Shown: positions 33,444 through 42,504 of the stretch, piece by piece
Position numbering within the stretch: position 1 is the stretch's first letter
Layout: each line of letters starts with the position of its first letter
Assembly: GCF_905373215.1 (NCBI RefSeq)
Contig: NZ_CAJPRT010000009.1
Location: forward strand, 7,016-71,015
DNA from: an uncultured Campylobacter sp.
Lineage (GTDB): Bacteria > Campylobacterota > Campylobacteria > Campylobacterales > Campylobacteraceae
DNA: 64,000 bases
Direction of reading: 5' to 3'
The notes under the pieces: model-generated
Told to the model about the DNA's origin: nothing
What the model saw: the letters and a program-made list of their open reading frames with translations, nothing else
Database searches by the model: none
Translations under genes and position numbers: made by a program

Positions 33444-35254
33444 TTGCGGCGATGATTTTAGCGCCGCAGTATCTAAGTGCGGAGAGTGGGACGAATGCTG
33501 CAGTAGCGAAGCAGTCCGTTACGGATAAAAAGGCGTCTGATCGGAATTCCAGCATTGGCACAAAAAACGGTGCAAAAGATGCAATTAAAAAGAGCTTGAT
33601 AAATCGTGGCGTAAGCGCCAAAAGTATAACCAAAGAAAAGCTAAATCACGCGATGCGAGCGCAAGAGGACGCCGAGCTAAATTTCGATTTGCTTACGGCT
33701 TTGGAGCTACTGCATAAAGATCCCGTCGCATCGATGTTTTTATACGAAAAGGCATACAATAAAACAGGCTCGTCCGTTTATCTGCTAGAAGCGCTAAAGA
33801 CCGCTTTTGCGATCAAAGATCGTAAAAATACGGCGCGCTATTTAAAGCTCGGCGAAAAGAGCCTAAGCTCAGACTCCGAGTATCTGCGAGTAAAAATCGG
33901 CTACTACTTAGGCATTAAAGATAATCTAAACGCCAATACCGCTGCTCTTAAGCTAGTCACCGTAGATCCCGTTTCGCGTAGTTACGCGATCTTAGCGGCG
34001 ACATATTATGCGATGGAGAATTTTACTTTAGCCAAAACCTACTTTGAAAAAGCCTATGAGCTAGACAAAACTGACGAAAATCTCATCAGATTATGCGACG
34101 TGCTGCTAAATAAACTCGATGATTCGGACGGAGCGATCCGCATTATCGAGACGCATAGGCGCATCTACGGCTGCGCCCAGGGTATGGCGTGCGAGCTGCT
34201 AGCTGATGTGTATCGCGCGAATAAACGCTATTTGGATGTCGCTAAGATCGATGAAGCGCTGTATGAAGCCAAAGGGGATAATAAATTCTTAGACGATATG
34301 ATAGCGATTTATTACTACTCAAACGACTTTGATAAAATAATCGAGCTTTTGAAAAAATACGACTACAAGCGCGAGCTTCTAATCGACGCCTACGCGCATA
34401 AAAAAGACTATAAAACCGCGATTAAAATGGCGCGCGATGAGTTTATGAAAACCAAAAATTACGACTTTTTGGCGATCGAGGCGATTTACGAATATGAAAG
34501 CGCGGGCAAAAACGTGGATGCCAAGACCCTATCTAGCGTAGTGGCAAAATTTGAAAATATCGCGCCGCAGCTTAAAGACCCCGTGCACCTAAACTACTAC
34601 GGCTACATCCTAATAGATCACGATTTGGACGTTCGCAAGGGCATCGAGCTCGTCCGCCGCGCCCTACAAAAAGACCCCGACTCGCCGTATTATCTGGACT
34701 CGCTTGCTTGGGGATACTACAAGCTTGGCGAGTGCGACAAGGCTAAAAATGAAATGGCTAAGATCAAAGACGCAGAATTTTTTAATTCCCCCGAAGGCAA
34801 AGAGCATTTGGAGGCGATCGATGCGTGCGCCGCTGGCACAGGCGTAGCGCCGCAGAATTCTATATCGCAAAACCCCACTACGATAAAAGGCTCCGCGCCG
34901 AAAGATCAGGCGCCGCAAAGTCCGGCAATAAAAACTCCTGCGCCTGATTCCATAAAATCTACGGCGCCCGAAAGCTCTGTGTTAGATTCCGCACGTCCGA
35001 GCTCCGCTGCAACGCGTGATTTAACGCCAAAAGACTCCGCTTCGCAAAATTCTGCTGGGTCTGCAAATTCCGCGGTTCAAAACCAGACACCAAATTCTGC
35101 GGCGTCTGAAAATTTTGCGACGCCCATAAATTCCGCCGCGCAGATTTCTGTCTCGTCAAGACAAAATTCCGTATCGAGGCGGGATTTTATGCCAGAGCAA
35201 AATTCTACGTCGAAAGAGTCTACTGGTTCTAAAATCCAGACGCCAAGGCATTAG
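33410..35254 (+). CDS. exported TPR-repeat protein with low-complexity tail
   Basis: The 614-residue protein has a signal peptide (MYRGKVFGGILIAAMILAPQ to about 24). A helical TPR superhelix runs from about 75 to 465, with clear repeats such as SYAILAATYYAMENFTLAKT and YLDSLAWGYYKLGECDKAKN. Residues about 480-614 are low-complexity (QNSISQNP, SAPESSVLDS, ENFATPINSA) with the RAATTY words. The start at 33410 has an excellent ribosome site (GGAGGAAG) inside the ykgJ-like gene. It may be a periplasmic scaffold; a lipoprotein form exists at this place in C. jejuni as I recall it, but no lipobox is seen here. Confidence 0.8.
   Translation: MYRGKVFGGILIAAMILAPQYLSAESGTNAAVAKQSVTDKKASDRNSSIGTKNGAKDAIKKSLINRGVSAKSITKEKLNHAMRAQEDAELNFDLLTALELLHKDPVASMFLYEKAYNKTGSSVYLLEALKTAFAIKDRKNTARYLKLGEKSLSSDSEYLRVKIGYYLGIKDNLNANTAALKLVTVDPVSRSYAILAATYYAMENFTLAKTYFEKAYELDKTDENLIRLCDVLLNKLDDSDGAIRIIETHRRIYGCAQGMACELLADVYRANKRYLDVAKIDEALYEAKGDNKFLDDMIAIYYYSNDFDKIIELLKKYDYKRELLIDAYAHKKDYKTAIKMARDEFMKTKNYDFLAIEAIYEYESAGKNVDAKTLSSVVAKFENIAPQLKDPVHLNYYGYILIDHDLDVRKGIELVRRALQKDPDSPYYLDSLAWGYYKLGECDKAKNEMAKIKDAEFFNSPEGKEHLEAIDACAAGTGVAPQNSISQNPTTIKGSAPKDQAPQSPAIKTPAPDSIKSTAPESSVLDSARPSSAATRDLTPKDSASQNSAGSANSAVQNQTPNSAASENFATPINSAAQISVSSRQNSVSRRDFMPEQNSTSKESTGSKIQTPRH
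34840..35250 (+). repeat. low-complexity C-terminal extension of the TPR protein
   Basis: The tail of about 130 residues is rich in Ser, Ala, Pro, Asn and Gln, with AATTC-type words at many units. Unlike the internal inserts it has been added at the end of the domain, where it need not be tolerated by a fold. Confidence 0.6.
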
Positions 35255-35256
35255 AG

Positions 35257-36057
35257 ATGATTTTAGACGAAATTTTAAAGCGCACTCGCGAGGATCTCGC
35301 GCTTCGTAAAGAAAGATTGCCCGAGGATCTGCTCGGTCGCTCGCTAAGCGCCAATCCCTACGAGCCGCGTGACGTCATAAGCGCGCTTAGAAGCGACGAG
35401 AAAGACCCGCTTCGCATCATCGCCGAGATCAAAAAGGCAAGCCCGAGCAAGGGGATCATCCGCGAGGATTTTGAGCCGCTAAGCCTTGCCGTGGAGTATG
35501 AAAATGCAGGTGCGAGCGCCTTTTCGGTGCTTACCGAGCCGCATTATTTCAGAGGCGATTTGGAGTTCATCCCGCAGATCCGCCGCTACACTCGTACGCC
35601 CATTTTGCGCAAGGATTTCATCGTCGATCGTTATCAGATCCTCGAAGCGCTGGTTTACGGCGCGGATTTTATCCTGCTGATCGCCAAAGCTCTGGAAGGC
35701 AAGGAGCTGAGAGAACTGCTCGAATTTGCCCGCAGACTGGGGCTTCGGGCGCTGTGCGAGATTCACGATAAGGACGATCTTAAAAAGGCGATCTTCGCAG
35801 GTGCCGATATTATCGGCATCAACCATCGAAATTTAGAGACTTTCGAGGTCGATACGAGCCTGAGCGAGCGGCTGATCCCGCTAATTCCAAACGGCAAGAT
35901 CATCGTAGCCGAAAGCGGCCTGCACTCGCACGAGCAGCTTAAAAGCTTGCACGAGGCGGGCGTAGATGCGTTTTTGATCGGCGAGCATTTTATGCGCCAA
36001 AATGACGTCGGCGCGGCACTGCGCGAGATAAAGCTCGGCGCAAGCGACAAAATTTAA
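35257..36057 (+). CDS. trpC: indole-3-glycerol-phosphate synthase
   Basis: TrpC closes the indole ring in tryptophan synthesis. The 266-residue (beta/alpha)8 barrel has IIAEIKKASPSKG (about 48-60, catalytic lysine), FSVLTEPHYFRGD, ILRKDFIVDRYQI (about 118-130), INHRNLETFEVD and VAESGLHSH. It is complete and free of insertions. ATG is two bases after the TPR gene stops. trpC stands alone here without other trp genes, as in the C. jejuni context Cj0497-trpC-HIT that I recall. Confidence 0.96.
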   Translation: MILDEILKRTREDLALRKERLPEDLLGRSLSANPYEPRDVISALRSDEKDPLRIIAEIKKASPSKGIIREDFEPLSLAVEYENAGASAFSVLTEPHYFRGDLEFIPQIRRYTRTPILRKDFIVDRYQILEALVYGADFILLIAKALEGKELRELLEFARRLGLRALCEIHDKDDLKKAIFAGADIIGINHRNLETFEVDTSLSERLIPLIPNGKIIVAESGLHSHEQLKSLHEAGVDAFLIGEHFMRQNDVGAALREIKLGASDKI

Positions 36058-36930
36058 ATTTAGCTCGTTTGATCGCGCGAGAATGGATCGGAACGAGAAG
36101 TTAAATTTAGCGAAGGGAGTGAAATTTTAAGGCGGTAAATTTTAAAATTCGTAGAATTCGGCGGACTTTAAAATTTAGAAGCTCTTTAAATTTAGGGGTT
36201 GCGACACGATCTAATATCGCACGCCGCGTAAGCATTCGCGCTGCGCTTTGGCGTCGTGAGTTCATTATCGTGTGCGCTGCACGAGCGGCTGCGGAGTGAG
36301 GTTTAAATTTACGCCTTTCGTTTGTATAGCTTTCCGTCGCATCACGAGCCGGTGCAAAAAGCGTGGGTTTAAATTTAGCTTTACGTTTGCGAAGCTTCGC
36401 GCGCGCGCGGCGGTTGCGCTTGTAGCATTGAGCGCCGAGAATTGCGCGTCTATCGTAATGCCTTGTATGTCTAGCGCGCGCTCTCAAGCTCAGTATTGGC
36501 GATTGTACGGCGCCGTAAATTTAATCACAGCTCGCGACCTAAGCCGCTCAGAGGAGCTGCACGTACGATAACTGCGCAAAGCGAGCTACCACAAAAGCGG
36601 ACGGTGTAGGGGCTTAGTAGGGCTGTGATACCCTGCAATACGGCGCGATTAAGCCGCAGCTGCAATACAGCTGCGCCGTGACCGCGCCGCGTTAAATTTT
36701 ACCGCGTGTCGCGATGGTGATTGCGGCGCAGGTTTGGCATCGCGTACCGTGCCTGCGAGTGCGTCAAAGTTTTGTTATAATGCGCACGCAAACTGCTGCG
36801 GATTTAATATCGCCCGCCGTGCGCTTTGATTTGTAAAGCGTATGTCGCACCGAAGCGCCTTGCGTAGCACGAGATTCGTAAAGAGCGCGCATAGCTTTGT
36901 GCCGTTTGAGCAAGCGCAAGTCGCGTAAAT

Positions 36931-36980
36931 AAAATTCTATGAAATTTAGAAGTTTTAAATTCCAAATTTCATAGAATTTT
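36931..36980. repeat. 17-bp perfect inverted repeat upstream of the HIT gene
   Basis: AAAATTCTATGAAATTT (36931-36947) and its exact complement AAATTTCATAGAATTTT (36964-36980) enclose a 16-base loop. Each arm contains two RAATTY words. Confidence 0.8.
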
Positions 36981-36989
36981 GCGAAACGC

Positions 36990-37021
36990 AAATTTTAAAA
37001 TTCCATAGAATTTTGAAATTT
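36990..37021. repeat. second inverted repeat in the HIT leader
   Basis: Arms of 14 bases (36990-37003 and 37008-37021) with one mismatch and a four-base CATA loop lie directly before the ribosome site GGAAAGGA of the HIT gene. It shares the ATAGAATTTT word with the first hairpin. Confidence 0.65.
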
Positions 37022-37037
37022 CGGAAAGGAAAAAGAG

Positions 37038-37535
37038 ATGGATTATCTTTGCGCCCCTTGGCGAAGCGAGTATTTTACCGAAAAAAGAAGCGGCTGTCCC
37101 TTCTGCGACGCGGCAGCGGATGCGGCGTTCGACGATCGCAACGGCGTGCTTTTTCGCGCGCAGCACTGCTTCGGGGTGATGAACCTCTACCCCTACAGCC
37201 CGGGCGCGTTTATGGTGATACCCTACGAGCATGTCGATAATATCGAGTGCCTTAGCGACGATGCGTGGGCGGAGATGAGCCGCTACGTACGCGCCGGAGT
37301 GGGGATTTTGAAGCGTACGCTGGGCGCAAACGGCGTAAATATCGGCATGAACCTCGGCGCTACCGCGGGTGCGGGTATTGCCGAGCACGTGCACTATCAT
37401 CTCGTGCCGCGGTGGCAGCGCGATACGAATTTCATCACGACGATCGCAAACGTCCGCGTAAACGGAGTTTCGTTCGCCCCGCTTTTTGAGAAGCTAAAAG
37501 CGGCATTTGTAGAATTAAATTTAAAGGAGCGATAA
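37038..37535 (+). CDS. HIT-family nucleotide hydrolase/transferase
   Basis: The histidine triad HVHYH with its C-terminal partner (EHVHYHLVPRW, about residues 120-130) identifies a HIT protein of the Ap4A-phosphorylase/Fhit-like branch. An N-terminal CPFCDA motif may help bind zinc. Such proteins hydrolyse nucleotide-phosphate anhydrides or phosphoramidates in the cytoplasm. The protein has 165 residues, normal for Campylobacter. GGAAAGGA precedes the ATG. Its TAA overlaps the ribB ATG by one base, so the two are coupled. An HIT gene follows trpC in C. jejuni as I recall it. Confidence 0.9.
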   Translation: MDYLCAPWRSEYFTEKRSGCPFCDAAADAAFDDRNGVLFRAQHCFGVMNLYPYSPGAFMVIPYEHVDNIECLSDDAWAEMSRYVRAGVGILKRTLGANGVNIGMNLGATAGAGIAEHVHYHLVPRWQRDTNFITTIANVRVNGVSFAPLFEKLKAAFVELNLKER

Positions 37536-38533
37536 TGATCAGCGTAGAGCAGGCGATCGAGGATCTGAAAAACGGCAAAATGCTCGTTATGGTCGATGAC
37601 GTCGATCGCGAGAACGAAGGCGATTTAGTGTTTGCGAGCACATTTAGCAGCGCGGAGAAAGTAAATTTTGCTATCACGCACGCTCGCGGAGTGCTGTGCG
37701 TGGCGCTTAGTCCGCAGATTGCGGAGCAGCTTGATCTAAATTTGATGGTCGATAAAAACACCTCCAGCCACGAGACCGCCTTCACCGTCACGATCGACGC
37801 GAAGGACGCCAAGACGGGCGTAAGCGCGTATGAGCGCAATATGACGATCGAGCTGATGTCGCGCGTGGGCGCTCGTGCGGATGATTTCGTCCGCCCCGGG
37901 CATATCTTCCCGCTTATCGCCAAAAGCGGCGGCGTGCTCGCTCGCACGGGGCACACCGAGGGTTCAACGGATCTATGCCGTTTGGCGGGGCTTTCGCAAA
38001 GCGCCGTGATTTGCGAGATCATCAAAGACGACGGCGATATGGCGCGCAGGGACGATCTGGAAAAATTCTGCGCACAGCACGGCATCAATATGATCTCGGT
38101 CGCACAGATCGTGCAGTACCGCCTAAAGCACGAAACTCTCGTTAAATTTAGCGAGCCCAAAAGCGCTATGCTGTGCGGCGAGGCGGCGAAATTTTACGAC
38201 GTGAGCGATCACGAGGGCAACGAGCACCGCGCATATATTTTCGGCGAGCCGGGAAAGAGCGCGCAGACGAACGTGAAATTTCATAAAATTTCAAGCGATC
38301 TGGAATTTTTAAGCGATGCGAAATTTAACGATTTCATGCGTGATCTGGACATTTTGCGCAAAGAGGGCGGCGTGCTTTTGATGCTAACCGCGCAAAATCG
38401 CGCCGATTTTAAGAGCTTCGGCATCGGAGCGCAAATTTTAGCGTATCTGGGCGTGAAAAAAATCAAAATTTTAAGCAAGAGCGAGCCGAAAGACTACGCG
38501 GGGCTTAGCGGTTTTGGGATTGACATAGTTTGA
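37535..38533 (+). CDS. ribB: 3,4-dihydroxy-2-butanone 4-phosphate synthase with degenerate GTP cyclohydrolase II domain
   Basis: The N-terminal domain (about 1-200) has the DHBP synthase motifs DDVDRENEGDLVFAS (about 20-34) and HARGVLCVAL. RPGHIFPL and RTGHTEGSTDLCRLAG follow at about 123-150. It makes the four-carbon riboflavin precursor from ribulose 5-phosphate. The C-terminal part (about 205-332) still aligns with GTP cyclohydrolase II, as in FKSFGIGAQILAYLGVKKIK. It lacks the three zinc cysteines expected between the KFHKISS and LDILRKEGG segments, so that activity should be lost. GCH II must then be encoded elsewhere. Its stop overlaps the dinB start. Confidence 0.9.
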   Translation: MISVEQAIEDLKNGKMLVMVDDVDRENEGDLVFASTFSSAEKVNFAITHARGVLCVALSPQIAEQLDLNLMVDKNTSSHETAFTVTIDAKDAKTGVSAYERNMTIELMSRVGARADDFVRPGHIFPLIAKSGGVLARTGHTEGSTDLCRLAGLSQSAVICEIIKDDGDMARRDDLEKFCAQHGINMISVAQIVQYRLKHETLVKFSEPKSAMLCGEAAKFYDVSDHEGNEHRAYIFGEPGKSAQTNVKFHKISSDLEFLSDAKFNDFMRDLDILRKEGGVLLMLTAQNRADFKSFGIGAQILAYLGVKKIKILSKSEPKDYAGLSGFGIDIV

Positions 38534-39687
38534 TAGCCCACATCGATTTGGACAGCTTCTTCGTCTCTGTAGCGAGACTTGCCGATCCCGCGCTTGCGGG
38601 CAAAAAGATCGCAGTCGTCGGAGGCGGCGACGAGGAGATTTTCGGCGGCAAGAGCGAGCTTGGCAGCGTGATTTTAAGCGCGAGCTACGAAGCCAGAGCG
38701 GACGGCGTGCACTCGGCCCAGCCCGTTAAAATCGCGCTCGGACTCTGCCCGCAGCTGATTTTGGTGCGCGCGCGGCACGGCGAATACCGAAAAATTTCAC
38801 GCGAAATTTATGAGTTTTTACTAAACTTTACGCCTGAGATCGAAAAATTTAGCATCGACGAGTTTTTTCTAAATTTACGCGGTACGGCATACGACGCGGA
38901 CGCGCTGAGCTTTGCCGCGTTTTTACAAAGCGAAATTATGCGCCGCTTTAGCCTTCCGTGCAGCATCGGTCTTAGCGAAGCCAAGCTTATCGCAAAGCTC
39001 GCCACGAGCCTTGCCAAGCCCTTCGGCGTGCGGCAAATTTTAAAATCGCAAATCGCGCGCGAGCTATCCGCCGTGCCTGTGGCAAAATTCCCGGGCATCG
39101 GCAAGGCGGCGCAAAAAACGCTCGGCAAATACGGCATCGTAAGCTTCGGCGACGCGCTAGGGCACAGAGAAATTTTTGAAAAGATGGGCGCAAACGGCAG
39201 GAAAATTTTCGCAGCCCTTAGTGGCGAGGACGAGGGCGAGGTCGTCTCAAAGCGCGAGCGCAAGAGTATCGGCTTTGGGCGCAGCTTCGCGCCGTGCGCC
39301 GATCGGGACGAACTACGGCGTAAAATTTTAATTTTGGCGCGCCATTTGGCGGGCGAAGTGCTCGCCAGAGGCCTAAAGCCCGCGACGTATGATCTAAAGA
39401 TCCGCTACAAATCGCGCGAGGAGTTTTCGCACCAGATCAGCCAGGATAGGGCGTTTAGTCTAAGCTTGCTGAGTGAGACCGCGCTTGAGCTGTTTAGGCT
39501 CTGCGACGTGAAAAAAGGCGCGCAGATAATCCACGTAGCGCTAAATCTTTCAAATTTTAGCGGCAAATCGGGCAGCTCGCTGCTCTTTGGCGAGATCGAT
39601 AAAAAGCAGCAGAGCTTAGATCGATCTTTAAGCAGGATTTGGGAAAAATTCGGCATCGAAAAGCTAAAAAAAGCGAGCGAAATTTGA
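38530..39687 (+). CDS. dinB: Y-family DNA polymerase IV
   Basis: DinB copies damaged DNA at the cost of accuracy. The 385-residue protein has the catalytic motif HIDLDSFFVSV (residues 4-14) and the acidic SIDEFFLNL (about 113-121). The helix-hairpin-helix VAKFPGIGKAAQKTLGKYG (about 188-206) and a little-finger domain (about 235-350) follow. No C-terminal clamp-binding motif is obvious. The start is TTG at 38530, overlapping the ribB stop by four bases. Pairing a polymerase with ribB in a coupled operon is unusual. Confidence 0.9.
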   Translation: MIAHIDLDSFFVSVARLADPALAGKKIAVVGGGDEEIFGGKSELGSVILSASYEARADGVHSAQPVKIALGLCPQLILVRARHGEYRKISREIYEFLLNFTPEIEKFSIDEFFLNLRGTAYDADALSFAAFLQSEIMRRFSLPCSIGLSEAKLIAKLATSLAKPFGVRQILKSQIARELSAVPVAKFPGIGKAAQKTLGKYGIVSFGDALGHREIFEKMGANGRKIFAALSGEDEGEVVSKRERKSIGFGRSFAPCADRDELRRKILILARHLAGEVLARGLKPATYDLKIRYKSREEFSHQISQDRAFSLSLLSETALELFRLCDVKKGAQIIHVALNLSNFSGKSGSSLLFGEIDKKQQSLDRSLSRIWEKFGIEKLKKASEI

Positions 39688-39706
39688 TTAAATTTAAAGG
39701 AAAAAG

Positions 39707-40246
39707 ATGAAACTAGGCGAGCTATACTCGGTGATCTGCATAATCTTTGCGACGAATTTTAAAGGCGTGATAGATGAGCAGAAGTTGCGCGGCTTGGGCA
39801 AAAACTGGATCATCGTAAATAAAAATATCGAGAACAAAAACGGCCATGAGCTTTGGCAAAAGGTGCAGAGCGAGGACTACGCGGCGCTAGGGCGCGATTT
39901 TGAGGCGCTAAAAGAGGCGTTTGAGATGGACTTTTTCAAGCTCATAAGCGAAAGCGAAGTGGAGCTGTTTTATGAAAAATGCCGCTTCAAAAAGCCTTTC
40001 GCGGAGCTTAAAAGCGCTCACGCGGCCAATATGCTAGCGCTGCTTGCCATGATATTTAAGCAAAACACGGACGCGAAATCGCATAAAATTTTGACGCTAT
40101 ATCTGGCGCAATTTATCATTCCTAGCTTTTCCGCGCTTGCTACGCACGTGCAGATAAACGCCAAAAGTAGCTACTACAAGGCGCTTGGATGGTTTTTGGC
40201 GGATTTTTGTCGCGTGGTGAAAGAGACGCCGGGGCTTGGAATTTAA
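39707..40246 (+). CDS. hypothetical helical protein
   Basis: This 179-residue protein has no signal peptide; it looks mostly alpha-helical, with two hydrophobic helices (about ANMLALLAMIF and LYLAQFIIPSFSALAT) that could be buried or membrane-associated. I recognise no family. AAAGGAAAAAG precedes the ATG, 19 bases after dinB ends, so it is probably the last gene of the HIT-ribB-dinB transcript. Codon use looks like that of its neighbours. Confidence 0.65.
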   Translation: MKLGELYSVICIIFATNFKGVIDEQKLRGLGKNWIIVNKNIENKNGHELWQKVQSEDYAALGRDFEALKEAFEMDFFKLISESEVELFYEKCRFKKPFAELKSAHAANMLALLAMIFKQNTDAKSHKILTLYLAQFIIPSFSALATHVQINAKSSYYKALGWFLADFCRVVKETPGLGI

Positions 40247-40897
40247 AATTTAGAACGCGCGCTCAGTGTTTTTGCGCGTTTGGCACAGAAAAGTGCTATG
40301 TAGAGATTAGGTTTGGGGCTTGCTTTCGGAAATTCCTTGCGCTGTAGCCGATACAGCTCCTGCGGGCGCGACAAGCTAAGCGAGGCGGGCAAATTTTATC
40401 TGCGCGGATGCAAAGTATCTGCCTTGCTGTTTTGTGCGTCGGCGTTTGTCGTATCGCGCGTCGTTTTAATTTTGCGTGGCATTCGGTATTTTGCGCATGT
40501 GCCGTTCGATGTTTGTTTTGCGCGTACTGCGAGTTTTGCTCGGCGTCCGGTGCTCTCGTTTTGCGCCGCCTGCATTAGAGTATTGCGTGCTTTGTCTGCG
40601 TCGCGCCACTTTGCGCGTCACTTCGTATGTCGTCTGGCATAGTCATTTGGAATTTTACGTGAGGCGCCTTACGCCCCATCTGGCGCCGTCGTGCGAAATT
40701 TCATGCGAGGTGGTCTGCGCATCGTTTGACGCTATCGCTAAGCATCCGCGCATTACGTGTTTCGCGCGTGTGATCGAGCGTTCGAAAACTGAGGTTTAGT
40801 GCCTGCGTATGCGCTGCTTTGCGTCTTTTACCGAGCGTGTATCACGCAGCGTCCGATGCGTGCCGTTAAATTTTAAAATTTAAAACAAAGGAAAAAT
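40247..40897. other. 650-bp non-coding region before lgt
   Basis: The DNA is GC-rich with many CGCG/TTTTGCG words and AAATTT words at its ends. Two overlapping open frames (to about 40800) have no ribosome site, biased Cys/Arg/Ser composition and no family features, so I treat them as chance. No RNA gene is recognised. Confidence 0.45.
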
Positions 40898-41716
40898 TTG
40901 AATTACTGGAACGAAATTTACGCCCACTTTGATCCCGTGGCATTCAGCGCGTTTGGCATAAATGTGCACTGGTACGGCATTATGTATGTTTTGGCGCTGC
41001 TTACGGCGCTATTTATCGCCAAGTATTTCGTGCGCAAAGACGGTCTTGGCTTTAGCGATAAGATGCTTGATCGCTACTTTATCTGGGTCGAAGTGGGCGT
41101 CATTTTGGGCGCGCGGCTTGGATACATCGCGATCTATTCGGGCGAGGCGGCGTGGTATTTCAGCCATCCGTGGCAAATTTTCAACCCCTTTCATAACGGC
41201 GAATTCGTGGGCATTCGCGGTATGAGTTATCACGGCGCGGTCGTCGGATTCGTGATCGCGACGGTTTGGTTTTGCAAAAAATTTAAAACCGATATGTGGG
41301 CGCTGCTCGATCTCGTGGCACTTAGCGTGCCGCTTGGGTATTTTTTCGGACGCGTGGGAAATTTTTTAAATCAGGAGCTTTTCGGACGCGAGACGAGCGA
41401 GCCGTGGGGGATTTTGGTAGGCGGCACGTTGCGTCACCCAAGCCAGCTTTACGAAGCGGTTTTGGAAGGACTGGTAATTTTCGTGATTTTATTTTTCTAC
41501 CGTAAATTTAAGAAATTTAACGGCGAGCTGATATGTTTGTACGCGATGCTATATACGGCGTTTAGATTTTTCGTGGAATTTTTTAGAGAGCCGGATGATG
41601 GGCTTGGGTTTATATTTTTAAATTTATCGATGGGGCAAATTTTATCTTTGGTGATGTTTTTGATAGCAGTTTTCTTAAAGCAGTCTTTGAAGAAAAAACT
41701 AATTTGCAGAAATTAA
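40898..41716 (+). CDS. lgt: prolipoprotein diacylglyceryl transferase
   Basis: Lgt attaches diacylglycerol to lipobox cysteines in the inner membrane. The 272-residue multi-spanning protein has the family motifs GIRGMSYHGA (about 107-116), GRVGNFLNQELFGR (about 151-164) and RHPSQLYEAVLEG (about 178-190). The start is TTG at 40898 with AAAGGAAAAAT upstream. It probably serves lipoproteins such as the one at 3198. It is transcribed toward frdCAB but separated from it by its own promoter-bearing gap. Confidence 0.95.
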   Translation: MNYWNEIYAHFDPVAFSAFGINVHWYGIMYVLALLTALFIAKYFVRKDGLGFSDKMLDRYFIWVEVGVILGARLGYIAIYSGEAAWYFSHPWQIFNPFHNGEFVGIRGMSYHGAVVGFVIATVWFCKKFKTDMWALLDLVALSVPLGYFFGRVGNFLNQELFGRETSEPWGILVGGTLRHPSQLYEAVLEGLVIFVILFFYRKFKKFNGELICLYAMLYTAFRFFVEFFREPDDGLGFIFLNLSMGQILSLVMFLIAVFLKQSLKKKLICRN

Positions 41717-41739
41717 ATTAATCTAAAGTTAAAAAGTAA

Positions 41740-41745
41740 TATAAT
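41740..41745 (+). promoter_or_regulatory. distal -10 element (TATAAT) upstream of frdC
   Basis: This is the first of two TATAAT hexamers in the 94-bp gap between lgt and frdC. Together they suggest two start sites for the fumarate reductase operon. Confidence 0.4.
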
Positions 41746-41783
41746 CTCTTTACAAAAATGTAAATTTTCGTTTAGCGGGGATT

Positions 41784-41789
41784 TATAAT
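41784..41789 (+). promoter_or_regulatory. proximal -10 element (TATAAT) upstream of frdC
   Basis: TATAAT lies 27 bases before the frdC ATG and is followed by the ribosome site AAGGAGA. This is the better placed of the two candidates. Confidence 0.55.
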
Positions 41790-41810
41790 CATCTTTTTTA
41801 AGGAGAACCT

Positions 41811-42494
41811 ATGCTAGGTCGCATTGAAGGCTTTACGGGCAGATCCATAGACGGCAAAAAAAGCCGCATTATGGCTTTGCAAGACGTGGCGCAAAGCATC
41901 AGCGGGCTGATTTTGGCCTGTTTTATGCTGTGTCATATGATATTTACCGGCACAATTTTGATCGGTAAGGGCGCGTTTGAGGGCGTCGTACATTTCGCCG
42001 AACCGGGCGGAATTTATTTCGTTACAAACATTGTTGCTTTTGTAATTTTCGTGATTTTCGTAGTTCACGCATTTTTGGCGATGAGAAAATTTCCGGCTAA
42101 CTACGCCGCTTATAGGGCGTTTAAAGCGCACAAAATGCGAATGAAGCATTGCGATACGACGCTTTGGTGGTTTCAGTTTTGGACTGGGTTTTTACTATTT
42201 TTCTTTGCGGCGGCTCATATTTTAATGATCGTATTCGGTCCGAAAATTACTGCAGATCTTGCTATTGCTAGATTCGGACAGCTTCATCTATTTTATTTTG
42301 TTTTATTAATTTTCGTAGTAACTCACGCTAGTATTGGAATTTATAGACTTTATATGAAATGGATCAGCATAGACGGCACGAAGGCTGAAATTCAAAGAAA
42401 AAGAGCCTTCATTAAAAAGGCGGTTTTTATCGTTTGGGGCGCATTTTTCCTGCTTTCGATAATCGCCGATTTCAAATGGTTAAGTTTAGAATAG
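41811..42494 (+). CDS. frdC: fumarate reductase cytochrome b subunit
   Basis: FrdC anchors fumarate reductase in the inner membrane and passes electrons from menaquinol through two haems b. The 227-residue protein has five membrane helices. Histidines in the helices (in MLCHMIF, VVHAFL, AAHILMI and VVTHASIG) fit the diheme type known from Wolinella. It starts the order frdC-frdA-frdB typical of Campylobacterota. AAGGAGAACCT precedes the ATG. Confidence 0.95.
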   Translation: MLGRIEGFTGRSIDGKKSRIMALQDVAQSISGLILACFMLCHMIFTGTILIGKGAFEGVVHFAEPGGIYFVTNIVAFVIFVIFVVHAFLAMRKFPANYAAYRAFKAHKMRMKHCDTTLWWFQFWTGFLLFFFAAAHILMIVFGPKITADLAIARFGQLHLFYFVLLIFVVTHASIGIYRLYMKWISIDGTKAEIQRKRAFIKKAVFIVWGAFFLLSIIADFKWLSLE

Positions 42495-42504
42495 GGAGCT
42501 TAGG

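Larger units (their letters stand above)
36058..37037. other. 980-bp non-coding region between trpC and the HIT gene
   Basis: Neither strand shows a credible gene; the open frames lack start signals and have shadow-like compositions. The left part is rich in AAATTT words, the centre is GC-rich with repeated CGCG/TGCG words, and the last 110 bases hold two stacked hairpins. No tRNA-like structure was recognised. Confidence 0.5.

Noticed and set aside
36107..36571. Open frames in the trpC-HIT gap
   Set aside because: Arg/Ala-rich composition on both strands, no ribosome site and no match to any family known to me.
36990..37037. FMN riboswitch before ribB
   Set aside because: The leader has simple AT hairpins only and none of the conserved RFN-element helices; the first gene is the HIT gene, not ribB.
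40313..40799. Two overlapping open frames of 107-109 codons before lgt
   Set aside because: No ribosome site, Cys/Arg/Ser-biased composition, overlapping each other in different frames; they look like chance frames in GC-rich filler.
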